Virus record (IMG/VR): IMGVR_UViG_3300035670_011224
Location: 62,001 to 126,000 of that record
From: a virus
Reading direction: 5' to 3' (one strand)
DNA length: 64,000 bases
Position numbers and translations under genes: made by a program. The notes under the pieces were generated by a model, which was not told the origin of the DNA, did not search any database, and saw nothing but the letters and a program-made list of their open reading frames with translations. The first letter of the stretch is position 1; every line of letters starts with the position of its first letter. Positions 8,308 to 18,022 of this stretch are shown in pieces.

Positions 8308-9263
8308 TCATGTATTATACTGTCATTCCTGATCGTGTCAACCCGTTTTTGTATGATCGTGGCTTTGTCAACAAACTCATATTTTTGAATAGGATTTGGT
8401 AGCATATGATGCCATTTGATTGTGAAATTTGATTCTGATTCATCTAATATGTGGCCATAAACATTAAGATCTTCTTGTAAATAACAGTCATTATTATATA
8501 GTTTTACCATATGAAAATAATTATTTGGAGCTTTAGTGTTTAAAATTTTTATACATTGTAGTTGAGGATAATAAAAATTAAGATGATTATATGGAATAAT
8601 ATAACCAAATATTCTTTCCAAAGAATGAGAATACGTTCCCAGCATTGATTCATTTACTTTTTTAGTCTCTTGAGATAATAATTTCTGAAGTAAATGGTTG
8701 TAGGGTAGAAAATGCTGTTTAAATAACTCTGTTTTGCTCATAAACATATTACCACCAAAAAAAGAATATTGATATATGTTAGAATATTGAATATTTAATA
8801 TGTCACACAAATATAAAATTTTTTGATTATGATATAGTTCATTATTGCTAGATAGTAAAAATTTATTACCAATAGCGCCACAGTTGCTATGATGTATTGT
8901 TTTATAGTTGTTATTAAAAATATCATTATCACCAAAAAAATCGTGTAATAAAATGTGTCTCCAAGCAATTTGATTGTATTGTCCTAATAAGCTTTTTTTA
9001 CTATGTAGTTTTATAAAATATGGTTCTTTAATTAATTCTAAAATATTGAGAAAAGGAGCAACATCTGCTCCATAATTATCACAAAATAAAATTGTTGTAT
9101 CAAAATTTTTTTCTGCATTTTTTATAATATGTTTTTGAGATCCGTTATCGTTATACAAACAGAGGTAGAGATGGATATGATCCTTAAAAGGAGATAATAT
9201 CTGTAAAAAATTGTTCCATAAATCTAAATAATACAAAGATAAACTAATAGCTAATTTATTCAT
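8304..9263 (-). CDS. RgpF-like rhamnan-synthesis-family protein
   Basis: 319 residues. The NYGADVAPFL then YFIKLHSKKS block (around residues 63-94) and GTYSHSLERIFGYII later are typical of the RgpF family, which acts in rhamnose-rich polysaccharide synthesis. The start is the ATG at 9263, because the paralogue at 14656-15354 begins at the same place (x-I-A-x-x-L-Y-x-x-D-L-W); a TTG at 9305 would add 14 unsupported residues. It overlaps the sulfotransferase-like gene by 8 bases. It probably transfers or organises sugars on a viral or host-surface glycan. Confidence 0.8.
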   Translation of the reverse strand: MNKLAISLSLYYLDLWNNFLQILSPFKDHIHLYLCLYNDNGSQKHIIKNAEKNFDTTILFCDNYGADVAPFLNILELIKEPYFIKLHSKKSLLGQYNQIAWRHILLHDFFGDNDIFNNNYKTIHHSNCGAIGNKFLLSSNNELYHNQKILYLCDILNIQYSNIYQYSFFGGNMFMSKTELFKQHFLPYNHLLQKLLSQETKKVNESMLGTYSHSLERIFGYIIPYNHLNFYYPQLQCIKILNTKAPNNYFHMVKLYNNDCYLQEDLNVYGHILDESESNFTIKWHHMLPNPIQKYEFVDKATIIQKRVDTIRNDSIIHE

Positions 9264-9948
9264 CTTGTATATTAGGATAAAAGTTTTGTAGCAAAAGAAT
9301 TTCAAATTGAAGTAAGGATTTAAGATTTTGTAAAACTTTTTTGGATATATTTGCGTTATAATTATTAGTATTTACTCTTGATTCTTCCAAAATAAGACCG
9401 AATGGATTGTTATGATTCAATTCTGTAATTGATTCATTCATATAATCTGATTTTATAATAAAATTATATTTTGATAATTCTTCTATAGCGATATTATATT
9501 TTGTTTCTATATCTAAGTTTAGATGGCCATATTTAAAATATGTTAAGTAATCTATGGTTATGTTACCGTATTCTTTAGTTTTTTCTTTTAGTATATTGTA
9601 TGAACAGTATTCTGGATTTAATTTATCAAAAAAATACATATGGCTAATAAATCTTAATATAGGATGTCTAATACTAATAATCCTGAATGTTGAAGAAATA
9701 TCTAAATTAAAAGTTTTTTCAAAAAAATATGCATAACTATGATCAGCAAATAATTTTGTGTCATTATGAATAATGGGTATATATTGGTTATCTTTTTGTA
9801 AACATATATTATTGTGTGTAAATTCTGATATATATATTGGGGTTTGTGAGAAATATGGGTTGGATAAACAAGCTTTATATAAGGATGTTTTAAAGCTACT
9901 TCCTCCACACTTTGGGATATGATTAAAAATTATTTTAGAAAATTTCAT
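9256..9948 (-). CDS. Sulfotransferase-family protein
   Basis: 230 residues. HIPKCGGSSF at about 10-19 is the 5'-phosphosulfate loop and IISIRHPILRFISHMYFF near 90-107 is the 3'-phosphate-binding segment of carbohydrate sulfotransferases that use PAPS. Length and order fit the Sulfotransfer_2-type family. It lies between another sulfotransferase-like gene and an RgpF-like gene, so sulfation of a glycan is the simplest role. It starts 3 bases into the end of its upstream neighbour. Confidence 0.8.
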   Translation of the reverse strand: MKFSKIIFNHIPKCGGSSFKTSLYKACLSNPYFSQTPIYISEFTHNNICLQKDNQYIPIIHNDTKLFADHSYAYFFEKTFNLDISSTFRIISIRHPILRFISHMYFFDKLNPEYCSYNILKEKTKEYGNITIDYLTYFKYGHLNLDIETKYNIAIEELSKYNFIIKSDYMNESITELNHNNPFGLILEESRVNTNNYNANISKKVLQNLKSLLQFEILLLQNFYPNIQDE

Positions 9949-10586
9949 AATAAATACCCCATAGCGTTTTCTATTTTTATATCTAAATTTGATTTTATAA
10001 TATCATATATTTCTTTTTTAATTTCATATTCTTGTTTTAAAAAATTATTTTTAATATCTGTATATGGTTCAATATTTAATTTACTAGATATTATGTCTTG
10101 AATTTGTGATATATTGTTGCACAAGTCTTCGTATCTTATAAAGATATAATTTTGTGCAATTTTTGGAAGTTTATAAAGTAAATAATTATATTTTATATTT
10201 CTCATTTCAAAAATATTTTTATATCTATCTAAAGTATATATATTTCTTTCAAAAATAATTTCTTTTTCTAAACAAAGATTTCCATTTTCTGTTTCATATG
10301 AATATATGGGGTTTAATAAAAAATCTGTAATATTATTTTCAGTTTTCATATGATATGGTTGTTTAAACATCGCGTGAATCCATTGAAATGGATCTCTAGT
10401 TATGCATATAAATAATGTGTTTTTCCCGCTAAGTATTATTTCTTTATTATGAAAACCAAAAAAATGTTTCCAGCCAAAAAAATATGTAACTGGTATATTA
10501 TAATAATCAATAATAAGAGATTCTAAAAATTTTGTTCCGCAGTGTCTTTCTGCATAAATAGTAAAATTATTTATTTGTGTATTCAT
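9945..10586 (-). CDS. Sulfotransferase-like P-loop protein
   Basis: 213 residues from the ATG at 10586 (an ATG at 10610 would add eight residues; neither has a strong ribosome-binding site). YAERHCGTKFLES near the N-terminus and ICITRDPFQWIHAM near 68-81 fit the two PAPS-binding loops. FIRYEDL near 144-150 is a common sulfotransferase element. Together with the neighbouring gene it forms a sulfotransferase pair in the first glycan island. Confidence 0.7.
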   Translation of the reverse strand: MNTQINNFTIYAERHCGTKFLESLIIDYYNIPVTYFFGWKHFFGFHNKEIILSGKNTLFICITRDPFQWIHAMFKQPYHMKTENNITDFLLNPIYSYETENGNLCLEKEIIFERNIYTLDRYKNIFEMRNIKYNYLLYKLPKIAQNYIFIRYEDLCNNISQIQDIISSKLNIEPYTDIKNNFLKQEYEIKKEIYDIIKSNLDIKIENAMGYLL

Positions 10587-11367
10587 ATAATTTTTTATAT
10601 GCGTAATCATGCATTTCTTGACTATGATAATAATTATTTATTATTTTATCTTTTATTTTGTATGGTAAACCGTCTGCACACACACATTCTACATAATTAG
10701 AACATAAATTACTCATAGATTTTATCATATCTCTATTTATAAAATGTGGAAATCCACCCCAGTAACTTTTTATATCTGTATATAGTTCTTCATATTCCGG
10801 AGCTCTTGTAGATAAATACAATAAAATTTTATTAGTTTTTATGTTGTTAAATAATATCTTCATTTCATTTAAATAATTTATTCTATTTTGTATTTTAATA
10901 TTTTCAGCTAAATTTTTATCTTTTAATATTTCTTTATATATAGTTTCTGCCATTTGAAATATAGAGTCAGAATTTTTATATCTAACCTGACCTTGATTTT
11001 TTCCTAACTCAAGTAAATCATTGTATATAGATCTACCAGAAAATATCTCAATTATACAAAACTCTGCTTTATTTATAAAATCAAATATATGTTTATATTG
11101 ATTAAAATATGATGGACCAGCGCCAGAAACTCCTAAATTAAATCCATTTATACCAATAGTTTCTGATAACTGTTGAGTATATGGTCTTTGGCAATATCTA
11201 CCAAATGTTCCAGCGGCACCTATTGACACAAAATATTTTTTATTAATATCAATTGGTTTTGGTCCTCTAATGGCCCAATTTATTTTATCAAGCGTCCAAA
11301 CTTGGTAATCTATAATATCTTTATCTTCTAGTTGATATCCTATATTGTGATTAATTATATTATTCAT
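10567..11367 (-). CDS. DUF6473-like protein, possible SGNH-type enzyme
   Basis: 266 residues. An RGP at about 34-36 followed by VSIGAAGTFGRYCQRPY and NLGVSGAGPSYF resembles the DUF6473 family found in polysaccharide gene clusters. That family shows a 'G-x-(A/E)-x-(T/F)-G' and 'N-x-G-x-x-(N/G)-A-G-P' pattern and may adopt an SGNH hydrolase-like fold. Its place between a glycosyltransferase fragment and sulfotransferases supports a glycan role. The family match is from memory; the reaction is unknown. Confidence 0.6.
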   Translation of the reverse strand: MNNIINHNIGYQLEDKDIIDYQVWTLDKINWAIRGPKPIDINKKYFVSIGAAGTFGRYCQRPYTQQLSETIGINGFNLGVSGAGPSYFNQYKHIFDFINKAEFCIIEIFSGRSIYNDLLELGKNQGQVRYKNSDSIFQMAETIYKEILKDKNLAENIKIQNRINYLNEMKILFNNIKTNKILLYLSTRAPEYEELYTDIKSYWGGFPHFINRDMIKSMSNLCSNYVECVCADGLPYKIKDKIINNYYHSQEMHDYAYKKLYEYTNK

Positions 11368-11382
11368 AGAATAAATTCTTTA

Positions 11383-11712
11383 TTATAGTAGATATTGATA
11401 AATATAATCACTATGTTGAAAACACAAGTCTACTGTTTTTTTACACCCGACATAAGGACCAACATTATTTTTTTCATAATATTTTATAATTTTTTTAAAT
11501 TTATCAGAAGTGTAATTTTTGATGTAATTTATAAGATTCTTATTTTTTTCTATCCAGTCGGGTCTATTGTAGAGTAAATTATCTGAAGAATCTACAAATA
11601 GAACTAATGTGTATTTATTAGCCCCATAGCATTGTTCCAATTTCCCTAACACTAATTGAAGTATTTCGAGTTTAACAAAACATTGTATTCCTATAACAAA
11701 ATTATTTTTCAT
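11383..11712 (-). pseudogene. Truncated glycosyltransferase (GT-A) fragment
   Basis: 109 residues resembling the N-terminal half of a GT-A enzyme: a first strand FVIGIQCFVKLEIL, then TLVLFVDSSDN, and NNVGPYVGCKKTVDLCFQHS. Relatives continue from this Cys-x-x-x-x-D helix into a strand ending in the metal-binding EDD, but here the frame stops at QYLL just before that point. It probably lost its catalytic half and is likely inactive, unless the fragment was kept for another role. Confidence 0.55.
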
Positions 11713-11726
11713 TGATTATAAACTTT

Positions 11727-14663
11727 CTATAATACATATTCTAGTTTAGTAAAATTAATATTTGGATCAAAATCCCAAAAATAGTTTGGATTTTTATTGT
11801 GATTTAATTTGAGAAGTTTGTTTCCGGATAAGCAGCTATCTTTTAAGATAGTGTATAGTTGCTCATGTGTTAAGGGCTTATGAAATAGCGACTGTTGTCC
11901 TCTTTCATCTGCATGAATATCTGTTGCGCTCCATCCATAAATTCCTATGTGAGCGTGTCTATTCATTTCTGGCGCTATCGCTATAAGATTATGGGTATGT
12001 AGTATACGATTTATATCAAGATCTAATCCACATATTTCGTCTGATCTTATAGAATCATAAAATGATTTAATATATTTATAAAACTTAAATCTGCTAATTA
12101 CACAAGATCTTATAGATACATCGGATTTAACAATTTTATTTGGATTGCCTTTTGGTTTTTCCCAAGCGCCTATATGAAAATATAAGATATGGTCGTCTTT
12201 TCCAAGAGCTGCGTCGTGTAGTGCTAGTTCTTCGCACATTCTTAAATAATCTTTGCTAATTAATACATCATCTTCTCTAGTTATTACGTAATCATAATCG
12301 GTATTATCAAAAATATATTTAACACTATCATACCAACTATATTTACCACTATTTTTAGTCCAGTTTATTCTTTTATATTCGCTAGTAATTACCTTGTCGT
12401 AGTCTGATACTATACCATATTCTCTATGAGGATCAACAAAAATATACGTTTCAAAATTTTCAGAATTTTTAGCATTTTTTTGGTATTCTAAAGACAATTG
12501 TAACATAGCTGATCGGTCATAGTATGTGGGTATAACTATACATATTTTATCATGGCAAGTATTGTTTTTTATATAGTTTTTTAATTGATTATTTTTTATA
12601 ACATCTATAAATTTAAGTCTATTAATTTCTTGAAATCGCTTTGTTCCGTTCTCAATGTTCGTGCCAGCGCTAGATCCTTCGTTGTGAATAGCTATAGCTC
12701 TAGGTTCATATAAGGTATTTAAACCAAAGGAATGTCCTCTGTATTGTAATTCGCTATCCTCATAATACATAGGATAAAACGTAGTATTAAATACACCTAT
12801 TTTATTTATGGTTTCTCTTTTGATTAATAAAAAACATCCGGAACAATATCCAACATATTTAGGTATATTATATATGAGACTATTTGGATCATCATATCTT
12901 CCTATATTTCTACCAAATCCGTCTTCATACAATTCTGCCCCTGCTTCCGCTAATCTTCCATCAGGAAAAATAGTTTTACCGCCAACAAAACCAATATCTC
13001 CGGAAGAATATGCGGATGATACCATATGCGATAGCCAATCTTCTGATACTATTTCAATATCATCGTTAATCAATACTACATCAGAATTTTTATATTTTAT
13101 ATCTAGCATTACTTTATTATTTGGAATAATAAAAAATTCATTACTTTTATTTTTAATATAAGTAACTTTATTTTCTATGTTATTTTCTTTTAAAAAATCT
13201 CCTATAGAATTTTCTATTTGCTGTGTTGTGCTATTATCTGTAACTACTATATGATAATTTTTATAGCTTGTTTTTCTTATGATAGAAGATAGGCATTTGT
13301 ATAGTCGTTCTTTGTTATTAAAAGCAACAATACTGATCACCATATGTTTATCTTCTAATGTATTTTTTAAAACATCAATACTTCTTTGTGTAGACACTAT
13401 ATTATGTATATGTTTTTGTCCTAAACTTGCTATTTTTTGTTGTTCATTGATGTTGTTTTTATAGAAAGCACATAAACTTTTAACAAAACTATCGTTACTA
13501 GTACAAATAAATCCATTTACAGAGTCAGTAAGATTTATGCCCTCATTACCTATTGGCGACGTTATAATCGCTAGATTTGCCATAGCGGCATCGCATATTT
13601 TGCCTTTTATACCAGCACCCCAATTTAATGGGGCTAATAATACCGAACATTTTGAATATATACTGTCCAAATCAGGAACATGATCAGTAATAATTATCTG
13701 TTTATCATTATAAATATCAGAAGAAAAATTGATATTTTTACTATTAGGACCAACAATAAATAATTTTGGTTTTTGGTAAATAATATTTTTGTATTCTTTA
13801 GTTTCTTGAAAATTTTTATATATTTGAACAGCTTGTTGTGCGGCATCTATATTTGGGCGATGATCATAACTACCAACAAATAAAATATTATATTCTATTT
13901 TTTTTATATTTTTAGGATCATGAATATTACTAAGAATTTTGATATTATTATTATATCCTATTTCTTTTTGTAGAAATATTTTATCATCATTTGTAACAGT
14001 AAATATAACATTCGCTTTTTTATAAGTATTTATTTCTTTGTTTTTATTACTATATAATAGTTCGTCTGTGATATTTAATAATCCCGCATTTTTTCCTCTG
14101 TGTTCTCTAATCCAATGTATATCAACAGTATCAATAATAATTTTAATATTAGGATAATAAGATTTTACAATATCAACATATTGATCTGCTATATCATACC
14201 AAGAAAATATTGCATTGTTATATATAACATTATTATCAACTGCTTTTTTTAGATTTATATCAAAATATTTATCATTTTTTATATCTGGTAAATTAATTGT
14301 TATACCTAGTTGTTGTAATTTTTTAATATGATAATTTTTTTTATATCCATTACAAAAAAAAGATACGTTATATTTCAAATATAATTTTAGAATTGTGAGT
14401 ATTTGTAAAAGTCTATTACCTCCGCTGCTCATGTCGTAGTCTGGTGCGATTGGTGAAAAATAGAGCAGATTTTTTCCACTATTCCAAAATTCTGCATTAT
14501 TTTTTGTTTTATAATCTATATAACGTCTATTTTGTTTGATTCCAAAATTTAGATAGTGTTCTATACATGCTTTATCATTTGGTAATATTGATTGTATATC
14601 TTTGTTAATCTCAAAATATTTTTTAGGATTAAAGTTTATTGGTAACATGCTATAGTTAGTCAT
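11727..14663 (-). CDS. Three-domain glycosyltransferase, 978 aa
   Basis: Residues about 60-430 form a GT4-like GT-B domain (SSGGNRLLQI at the start; LLAPLNWGAGIKGKICDA near the nucleotide-sugar site). Residues about 440-720 are a GT2 domain (VVTDNS, then NDDIEIVSEDWL with the metal motif, and a YYEDSELQYR acceptor region). Residues about 725-978 are a further GT-A domain (IVIPTYYDRS, then TREDDVLISKDYL). Such fusions build several linkages of one glycan. It overlaps the downstream end of the second RgpF-like gene by 8 bases. Confidence 0.8.
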   Translation of the reverse strand: MTNYSMLPINFNPKKYFEINKDIQSILPNDKACIEHYLNFGIKQNRRYIDYKTKNNAEFWNSGKNLLYFSPIAPDYDMSSGGNRLLQILTILKLYLKYNVSFFCNGYKKNYHIKKLQQLGITINLPDIKNDKYFDINLKKAVDNNVIYNNAIFSWYDIADQYVDIVKSYYPNIKIIIDTVDIHWIREHRGKNAGLLNITDELLYSNKNKEINTYKKANVIFTVTNDDKIFLQKEIGYNNNIKILSNIHDPKNIKKIEYNILFVGSYDHRPNIDAAQQAVQIYKNFQETKEYKNIIYQKPKLFIVGPNSKNINFSSDIYNDKQIIITDHVPDLDSIYSKCSVLLAPLNWGAGIKGKICDAAMANLAIITSPIGNEGINLTDSVNGFICTSNDSFVKSLCAFYKNNINEQQKIASLGQKHIHNIVSTQRSIDVLKNTLEDKHMVISIVAFNNKERLYKCLSSIIRKTSYKNYHIVVTDNSTTQQIENSIGDFLKENNIENKVTYIKNKSNEFFIIPNNKVMLDIKYKNSDVVLINDDIEIVSEDWLSHMVSSAYSSGDIGFVGGKTIFPDGRLAEAGAELYEDGFGRNIGRYDDPNSLIYNIPKYVGYCSGCFLLIKRETINKIGVFNTTFYPMYYEDSELQYRGHSFGLNTLYEPRAIAIHNEGSSAGTNIENGTKRFQEINRLKFIDVIKNNQLKNYIKNNTCHDKICIVIPTYYDRSAMLQLSLEYQKNAKNSENFETYIFVDPHREYGIVSDYDKVITSEYKRINWTKNSGKYSWYDSVKYIFDNTDYDYVITREDDVLISKDYLRMCEELALHDAALGKDDHILYFHIGAWEKPKGNPNKIVKSDVSIRSCVISRFKFYKYIKSFYDSIRSDEICGLDLDINRILHTHNLIAIAPEMNRHAHIGIYGWSATDIHADERGQQSLFHKPLTHEQLYTILKDSCLSGNKLLKLNHNKNPNYFWDFDPNINFTKLEYVL

Positions 14664-15354
14664 TATAATATAAACCTATTTTAAGATTATGATGAGATAC
14701 TATATATCCAAATATTCTTTCTAAAGAGTGAGTATACGTTCCGTGTTCTTCATTAATTTTATTTTTTTCATTTTTCAGATAAGACTCAAGTATCGAATAC
14801 TGCGGCAGTAATATTTGTTTAAACATATTAGTTTTACTAATAAAGGTTGATCCAGCAAAAAATGGACTATTTTTTAATTTAGTATAATTTAATTGTAGTA
14901 AATTACATAATGTTTTTATTTTATTTATATGTATAGATTTATCATTATTATGTAGTAAATATTTTTTATTTCCTATCATTCCTATTGTGGGCAATGATAA
15001 TGTTTTAATAGCGCGATCTACAATAGATGGTTTAAGTAAATGATTTAAATCATATCTCCAATTGGTATTTCCGTATCCCCATAAACTTTTTTTACTGTGT
15101 GTTTTTATAAAGAATGGTTCGGAGATAGCTTTTAACTGATATAAAAATGGTGCTATATCAGCTCCATAATTTTCATGGAAACTTAGAGAATAGTTCCAAG
15201 ACAAATTAGATAGGTCTTTTAGAATATGAGAAAAATTAGTATTAATACATAATCCTAAATATAATTTTATCTTATATTTTATATTTTCAATTAGTTCTTT
15301 ATACTCGTCCCATAAATCTGTATGATATAGATATAATGCTACAGCAATTTTCAT
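14656..15354 (-). CDS. RgpF-like protein, second copy
   Basis: 232 residues, paralogous to the product of 8304-9263. The blocks YHTDLWDEYKEL, ENYGADIAPFL, FFIKTHSKKSLWG, SPFFAGSTFISKT and GTYTHSLERIFGYIV align in order. It is shorter by about 85 C-terminal residues and may lack a terminal subdomain. Its ATG overlaps the TAA of the SUMF-domain gene upstream (TAATG). Confidence 0.75.
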   Translation of the reverse strand: MKIAVALYLYHTDLWDEYKELIENIKYKIKLYLGLCINTNFSHILKDLSNLSWNYSLSFHENYGADIAPFLYQLKAISEPFFIKTHSKKSLWGYGNTNWRYDLNHLLKPSIVDRAIKTLSLPTIGMIGNKKYLLHNNDKSIHINKIKTLCNLLQLNYTKLKNSPFFAGSTFISKTNMFKQILLPQYSILESYLKNEKNKINEEHGTYTHSLERIFGYIVSHHNLKIGLYYND

Positions 15355-16931
15355 TACTGGTTAGTTGGTGTTTGGGTAATTGTTGGTGTTAATGTGGTGG
15401 TAGATGTTGGGGTTATTGTGGGTGTTAATGTGACGGTGGGTGTTGGGGTGGAAGTTTTTGTTACTGATGGAGTAGGAGTTTGTGATACATTCGGCATTTC
15501 TTTTACTAACATAATTTTATCATTGATACGTCCTTCTAAAATAAAACCCTTATATAATACTTTGATGTCATCATTACTATAAATATTAGGATTATATTGT
15601 AGTTGTCCAATTTTAAATGTATCACATAGAGCTTTAGTAGAAGTAGGAGTTGGAGTATATGTTGGTGTTGGTGTTGGCGTGTGAGAGGATGTAAAGCTTA
15701 CTGTGGGTGTTGGTGTTTGAGTTCTAGTAACCGTTCTAGTGGGTGTTTTTGTAGGTGTACGAGTAGGAGTTGATGTTTTTGTTTGAGTCGGAGTTTGAGT
15801 ATTTGTAACAGAAGGCGTGAGTGTGGGTGTTGGGGTAGCGCTTGCTGTAAGAGTTGTTGTTGTGGTTAATGTTGGTGTACAAGATGGAGTTAAGGATGGG
15901 GTTGTTGAAGGAGTGGGCGTTGGACTACTTGTTATACTTGGTGTGGGTGTTGGGCTAAGACATGCTCCAGGACTACCAAAAGTATTGTTTGCTATTCCAT
16001 TATTAACATTAACTGTTATAGAGTATGGTTCTGTGTCGCTTTGTGTAGCATATAGCCAATATCCACCTGTTCCATTTTTTGTTGGATCATAATAGGCTGC
16101 TTTTACCCACTCATCACGATCAGGAATCCAATAATATGTTTTATTTGAGGCTGTTGGTTTAACAAGAGGATTAGTGAAATTAAGAGAATATACCCCTGTT
16201 TCTGTCGAATTTACTGCTAGGCCACCGCTGTTAGGCTTGCTATTACTTAACCAATTAATATATCTAGCCGCGCTATACCAGTTAACAAAATTAACTGGTT
16301 TTTTAGCCATATTATCTTTAACAGTATATACTATAGGATTAGTACCTGTTACTACTATACCACCTCGAATATTTGTGGTCATAGAACCTATATATGGCCA
16401 TATACTATTAGCTGGTACCGCCAAAGCATTATTTAAAGCAGGAACTCTTGCCACATTATTTAAAAATAAGACATATTCTTCATTTGTTATAGTAAATTTA
16501 GATATTTTATATTCATAATTAACTTGTCCAAGATCATCTCCATAATGATTTCTATTTGTGTCTCCAATATTAGAACCAGATACTGTTACAAAGTTACTAT
16601 CTGAGATACCAGAATTTGCACAAACTCTAAATCCGAATCCTGGTCCTGTGTTTCTTATATCTATAGTGAAACCATCGATACTTATTAGGTCTACTAATCT
16701 TGAATTATAAGAACCGCCGTAATATAATATGCTTTGCGATGATGGTATTTGATAATCTATAATTTCCCATACATTGCCATTTTGATCGAATGTGCCATAA
16801 AAACTAGATTTGCCGTTTCCGCCAACACTTGTAATATTACCATTATTATCTATGGTTGATGGCCATAAAGCCGTACTATCATAGTTTGCACTATTACAAT
16901 TTCCTAATACAGAATATTCTGGAACACTCAT
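15354..16931 (-). CDS. Circularly permuted SUMF-domain protein with Thr-Pro repeats
   Basis: 525 residues. Residues 1-105 hold what is normally the C-terminal half of a SUMF/FGE-type domain (YGTFDQNGNVWE, then GFGFRVC). Residues about 113-323 hold the normally N-terminal half (FVTVSG, KFTITNEEYVLFLNNVA, KPVNFVNWYSAARYINWL, DEWVKAAYYDP, GYWLYATQSDTEP). The halves are therefore swapped. The rest is two Thr-Pro repeat stretches around a short Cys-containing segment, no doubt a long extended stalk. No signal peptide. Probably a virion fibre or adhesin with a C-type-lectin-like head. A GGGATAATCA element precedes the ATG. Confidence 0.75.
   Translation of the reverse strand: MSVPEYSVLGNCNSANYDSTALWPSTIDNNGNITSVGGNGKSSFYGTFDQNGNVWEIIDYQIPSSQSILYYGGSYNSRLVDLISIDGFTIDIRNTGPGFGFRVCANSGISDSNFVTVSGSNIGDTNRNHYGDDLGQVNYEYKISKFTITNEEYVLFLNNVARVPALNNALAVPANSIWPYIGSMTTNIRGGIVVTGTNPIVYTVKDNMAKKPVNFVNWYSAARYINWLSNSKPNSGGLAVNSTETGVYSLNFTNPLVKPTASNKTYYWIPDRDEWVKAAYYDPTKNGTGGYWLYATQSDTEPYSITVNVNNGIANNTFGSPGACLSPTPTPSITSSPTPTPSTTPSLTPSCTPTLTTTTTLTASATPTPTLTPSVTNTQTPTQTKTSTPTRTPTKTPTRTVTRTQTPTPTVSFTSSHTPTPTPTYTPTPTSTKALCDTFKIGQLQYNPNIYSNDDIKVLYKGFILEGRINDKIMLVKEMPNVSQTPTPSVTKTSTPTPTVTLTPTITPTSTTTLTPTITQTPTNQ
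15361..15960 (-). repeat. Thr-Pro-coding low-complexity repeats
   Basis: In-frame degenerate repeats coding mainly TPTPT/TPSxT units at the C-terminal side of the SUMF-domain protein, split by a unique stretch near 15490-15640. They are not intergenic and not a CRISPR array. Confidence 0.8.
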
Positions 16932-16946
16932 TGATTATCCCGATTT

Positions 16947-17195
16947 TTATTTATTAACAAATTTATTATATAATATAAGGCTTAATATGCCACCAGCCAC
17001 GCCCATAAATATTCCTGATGGACTCAAACTATCATATGTTCCTAAAATATAAAGTATTGCGCCTCCCATATACGAGCCAGCAACACCAAGAGCAACAGTT
17101 TGAAAAAAACCTAATCGTAAATTAATAGGAACTATAGCTTTTGCTAAAGAACCAACAAATAAACCATAAACTATCCATATAAGCAGATTAAACAT
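16947..17195 (-). CDS. GlsB/YeaQ/YmgE-family small membrane protein
   Basis: 82 residues with three hydrophobic segments and glycine patterns typical of the 'transglycosylase-associated' YeaQ family (LIWIVYGLFVGSLAKAI at the N-terminus, VALGVAGSYMGGAI in the middle, GIFMGVAGGILSLILYN at the end). The family's role is unknown in bacteria; in phages such proteins could modify the envelope. A strong ribosome-binding site (GGAGG) precedes the ATG. Confidence 0.7.
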   Translation of the reverse strand: MFNLLIWIVYGLFVGSLAKAIVPINLRLGFFQTVALGVAGSYMGGAILYILGTYDSLSPSGIFMGVAGGILSLILYNKFVNK

Positions 17196-17577
17196 TGGTA
17201 GCCTCCAGAAGTGTTAAGGATTCGTTATCATCGAGATTCTTACCAACTTCCATGATGGCATTTTTTAAACTAACTCCGTATTGTTGATATTGTTTTTTGC
17301 TCAAGTGTTGTTTTAATATTTTATTTAGTCTATAATTATTTAACCAGCTATCTTTAATAGTTAAATTAACTATAGTATGTCTTAAGTCTAAAGCTTCACT
17401 CATTTTATCGTTCTTGCGTCTTTTGCTTCTACATTCCTGAATTACTCTTATAAGACTTAGTATAACACCGATTACTATAATTATTGTTATAGGATCAAAA
17501 CCATAGTTATTATTTTTAATGTTTGCTTTGTCTATAACCTTTTGAGCAATACGTTCCAGATTAGGATCTACTTGCAT
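17188..17577 (-). CDS. Unknown protein with one membrane helix, 129 aa
   Basis: A single hydrophobic helix near residues 28-45 (DPITIIIVIGVILSLIRVI) is followed by a basic stretch (RSKRRK) that would face the cytoplasm, then a helical polar domain. No family recognised. It overlaps the YeaQ-like gene by 8 bases and sits in a cluster of four small membrane or secreted proteins downstream of a GGTGTAT promoter. Confidence 0.65.
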   Translation of the reverse strand: MQVDPNLERIAQKVIDKANIKNNNYGFDPITIIIVIGVILSLIRVIQECRSKRRKNDKMSEALDLRHTIVNLTIKDSWLNNYRLNKILKQHLSKKQYQQYGVSLKNAIMEVGKNLDDNESLTLLEATNV

Positions 17578-17592
17578 ATTTTTGTCTTTCTA

Positions 17593-17823
17593 TTAAGGTA
17601 AACAATATCCACAATCAACCATTTTGATTCCGTCTCCACTCAAATATTTTCCACTTCCTTTACAAACTGGACACTCTTTTCTTTTGTATTTTTTAATTGG
17701 TTCATTACCTATATGTTTAACTATAGATCCGGATAAAATAACAGGAGCTGTTGATGATCCGTTATATTTTATCGAAGTAAAAAATAATGATACGAATAAA
17801 ATTGGTAATATTAATTTATTCAT
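17593..17823 (-). CDS. Small exported protein with CxxCxGxG motif
   Basis: 76 residues. The N-terminus MNKLILPILFVSLFFTS is a signal peptide or membrane anchor. The C-terminus has CPVCKGSGKYL and CGYC, resembling half of a DnaJ-type zinc finger or thiol motif. Probably exported and disulfide- or metal-bearing. It overlaps the 61-residue upstream gene by 8 bases. Confidence 0.65.
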   Translation of the reverse strand: MNKLILPILFVSLFFTSIKYNGSSTAPVILSGSIVKHIGNEPIKKYKRKECPVCKGSGKYLSGDGIKMVDCGYCLP

Positions 17824-18001
17824 TTTTATCTCTTGGAAATAATCTTTTACGTTTTAATAGTGGTTTTGGAATAGGAGGAAAAGGATTTATATCATCCAAT
17901 TTATCTTTTTGTTTAGGTATTATTAGTTTTACTATATTTAGTATAAAATTAAGTATTATACTAATTAGTCTATTTAATGCTAACTTATCAAAAAAATTCA
18001 T
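17816..18001 (-). CDS. Small amphipathic basic protein, 61 aa
   Basis: First gene after a GGTGTAT motif (28 bases before the ATG). The N-terminal 30 residues are an amphipathic to hydrophobic helix (ISIILNFILNIVKLIIP), followed by a Pro-rich basic end (PFPPIPKPLLKRKRLFP). Possibly membrane-associated; no family recognised. The promoter position and 8-base overlap with the next gene argue it is real. Confidence 0.55.
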   Translation of the reverse strand: MNFFDKLALNRLISIILNFILNIVKLIIPKQKDKLDDINPFPPIPKPLLKRKRLFPRDKNE

Positions 18002-18022
18002 AAAATAATTCCTTATTATGTA

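Noticed and set aside
12785-12800. GGTGTATTTAATA inside the three-domain glycosyltransferase gene
   Set aside because: It matches the promoter motif but no gene starts downstream within 60 bases; kept as a reminder that some matches are by chance.
16600-16760. A second variable region in the other permuted SUMF gene
   Set aside because: The corresponding segment (GGSYNSRLVD...GFGFRVC) has AT-rich codons like the rest of the gene and no adenine depletion.
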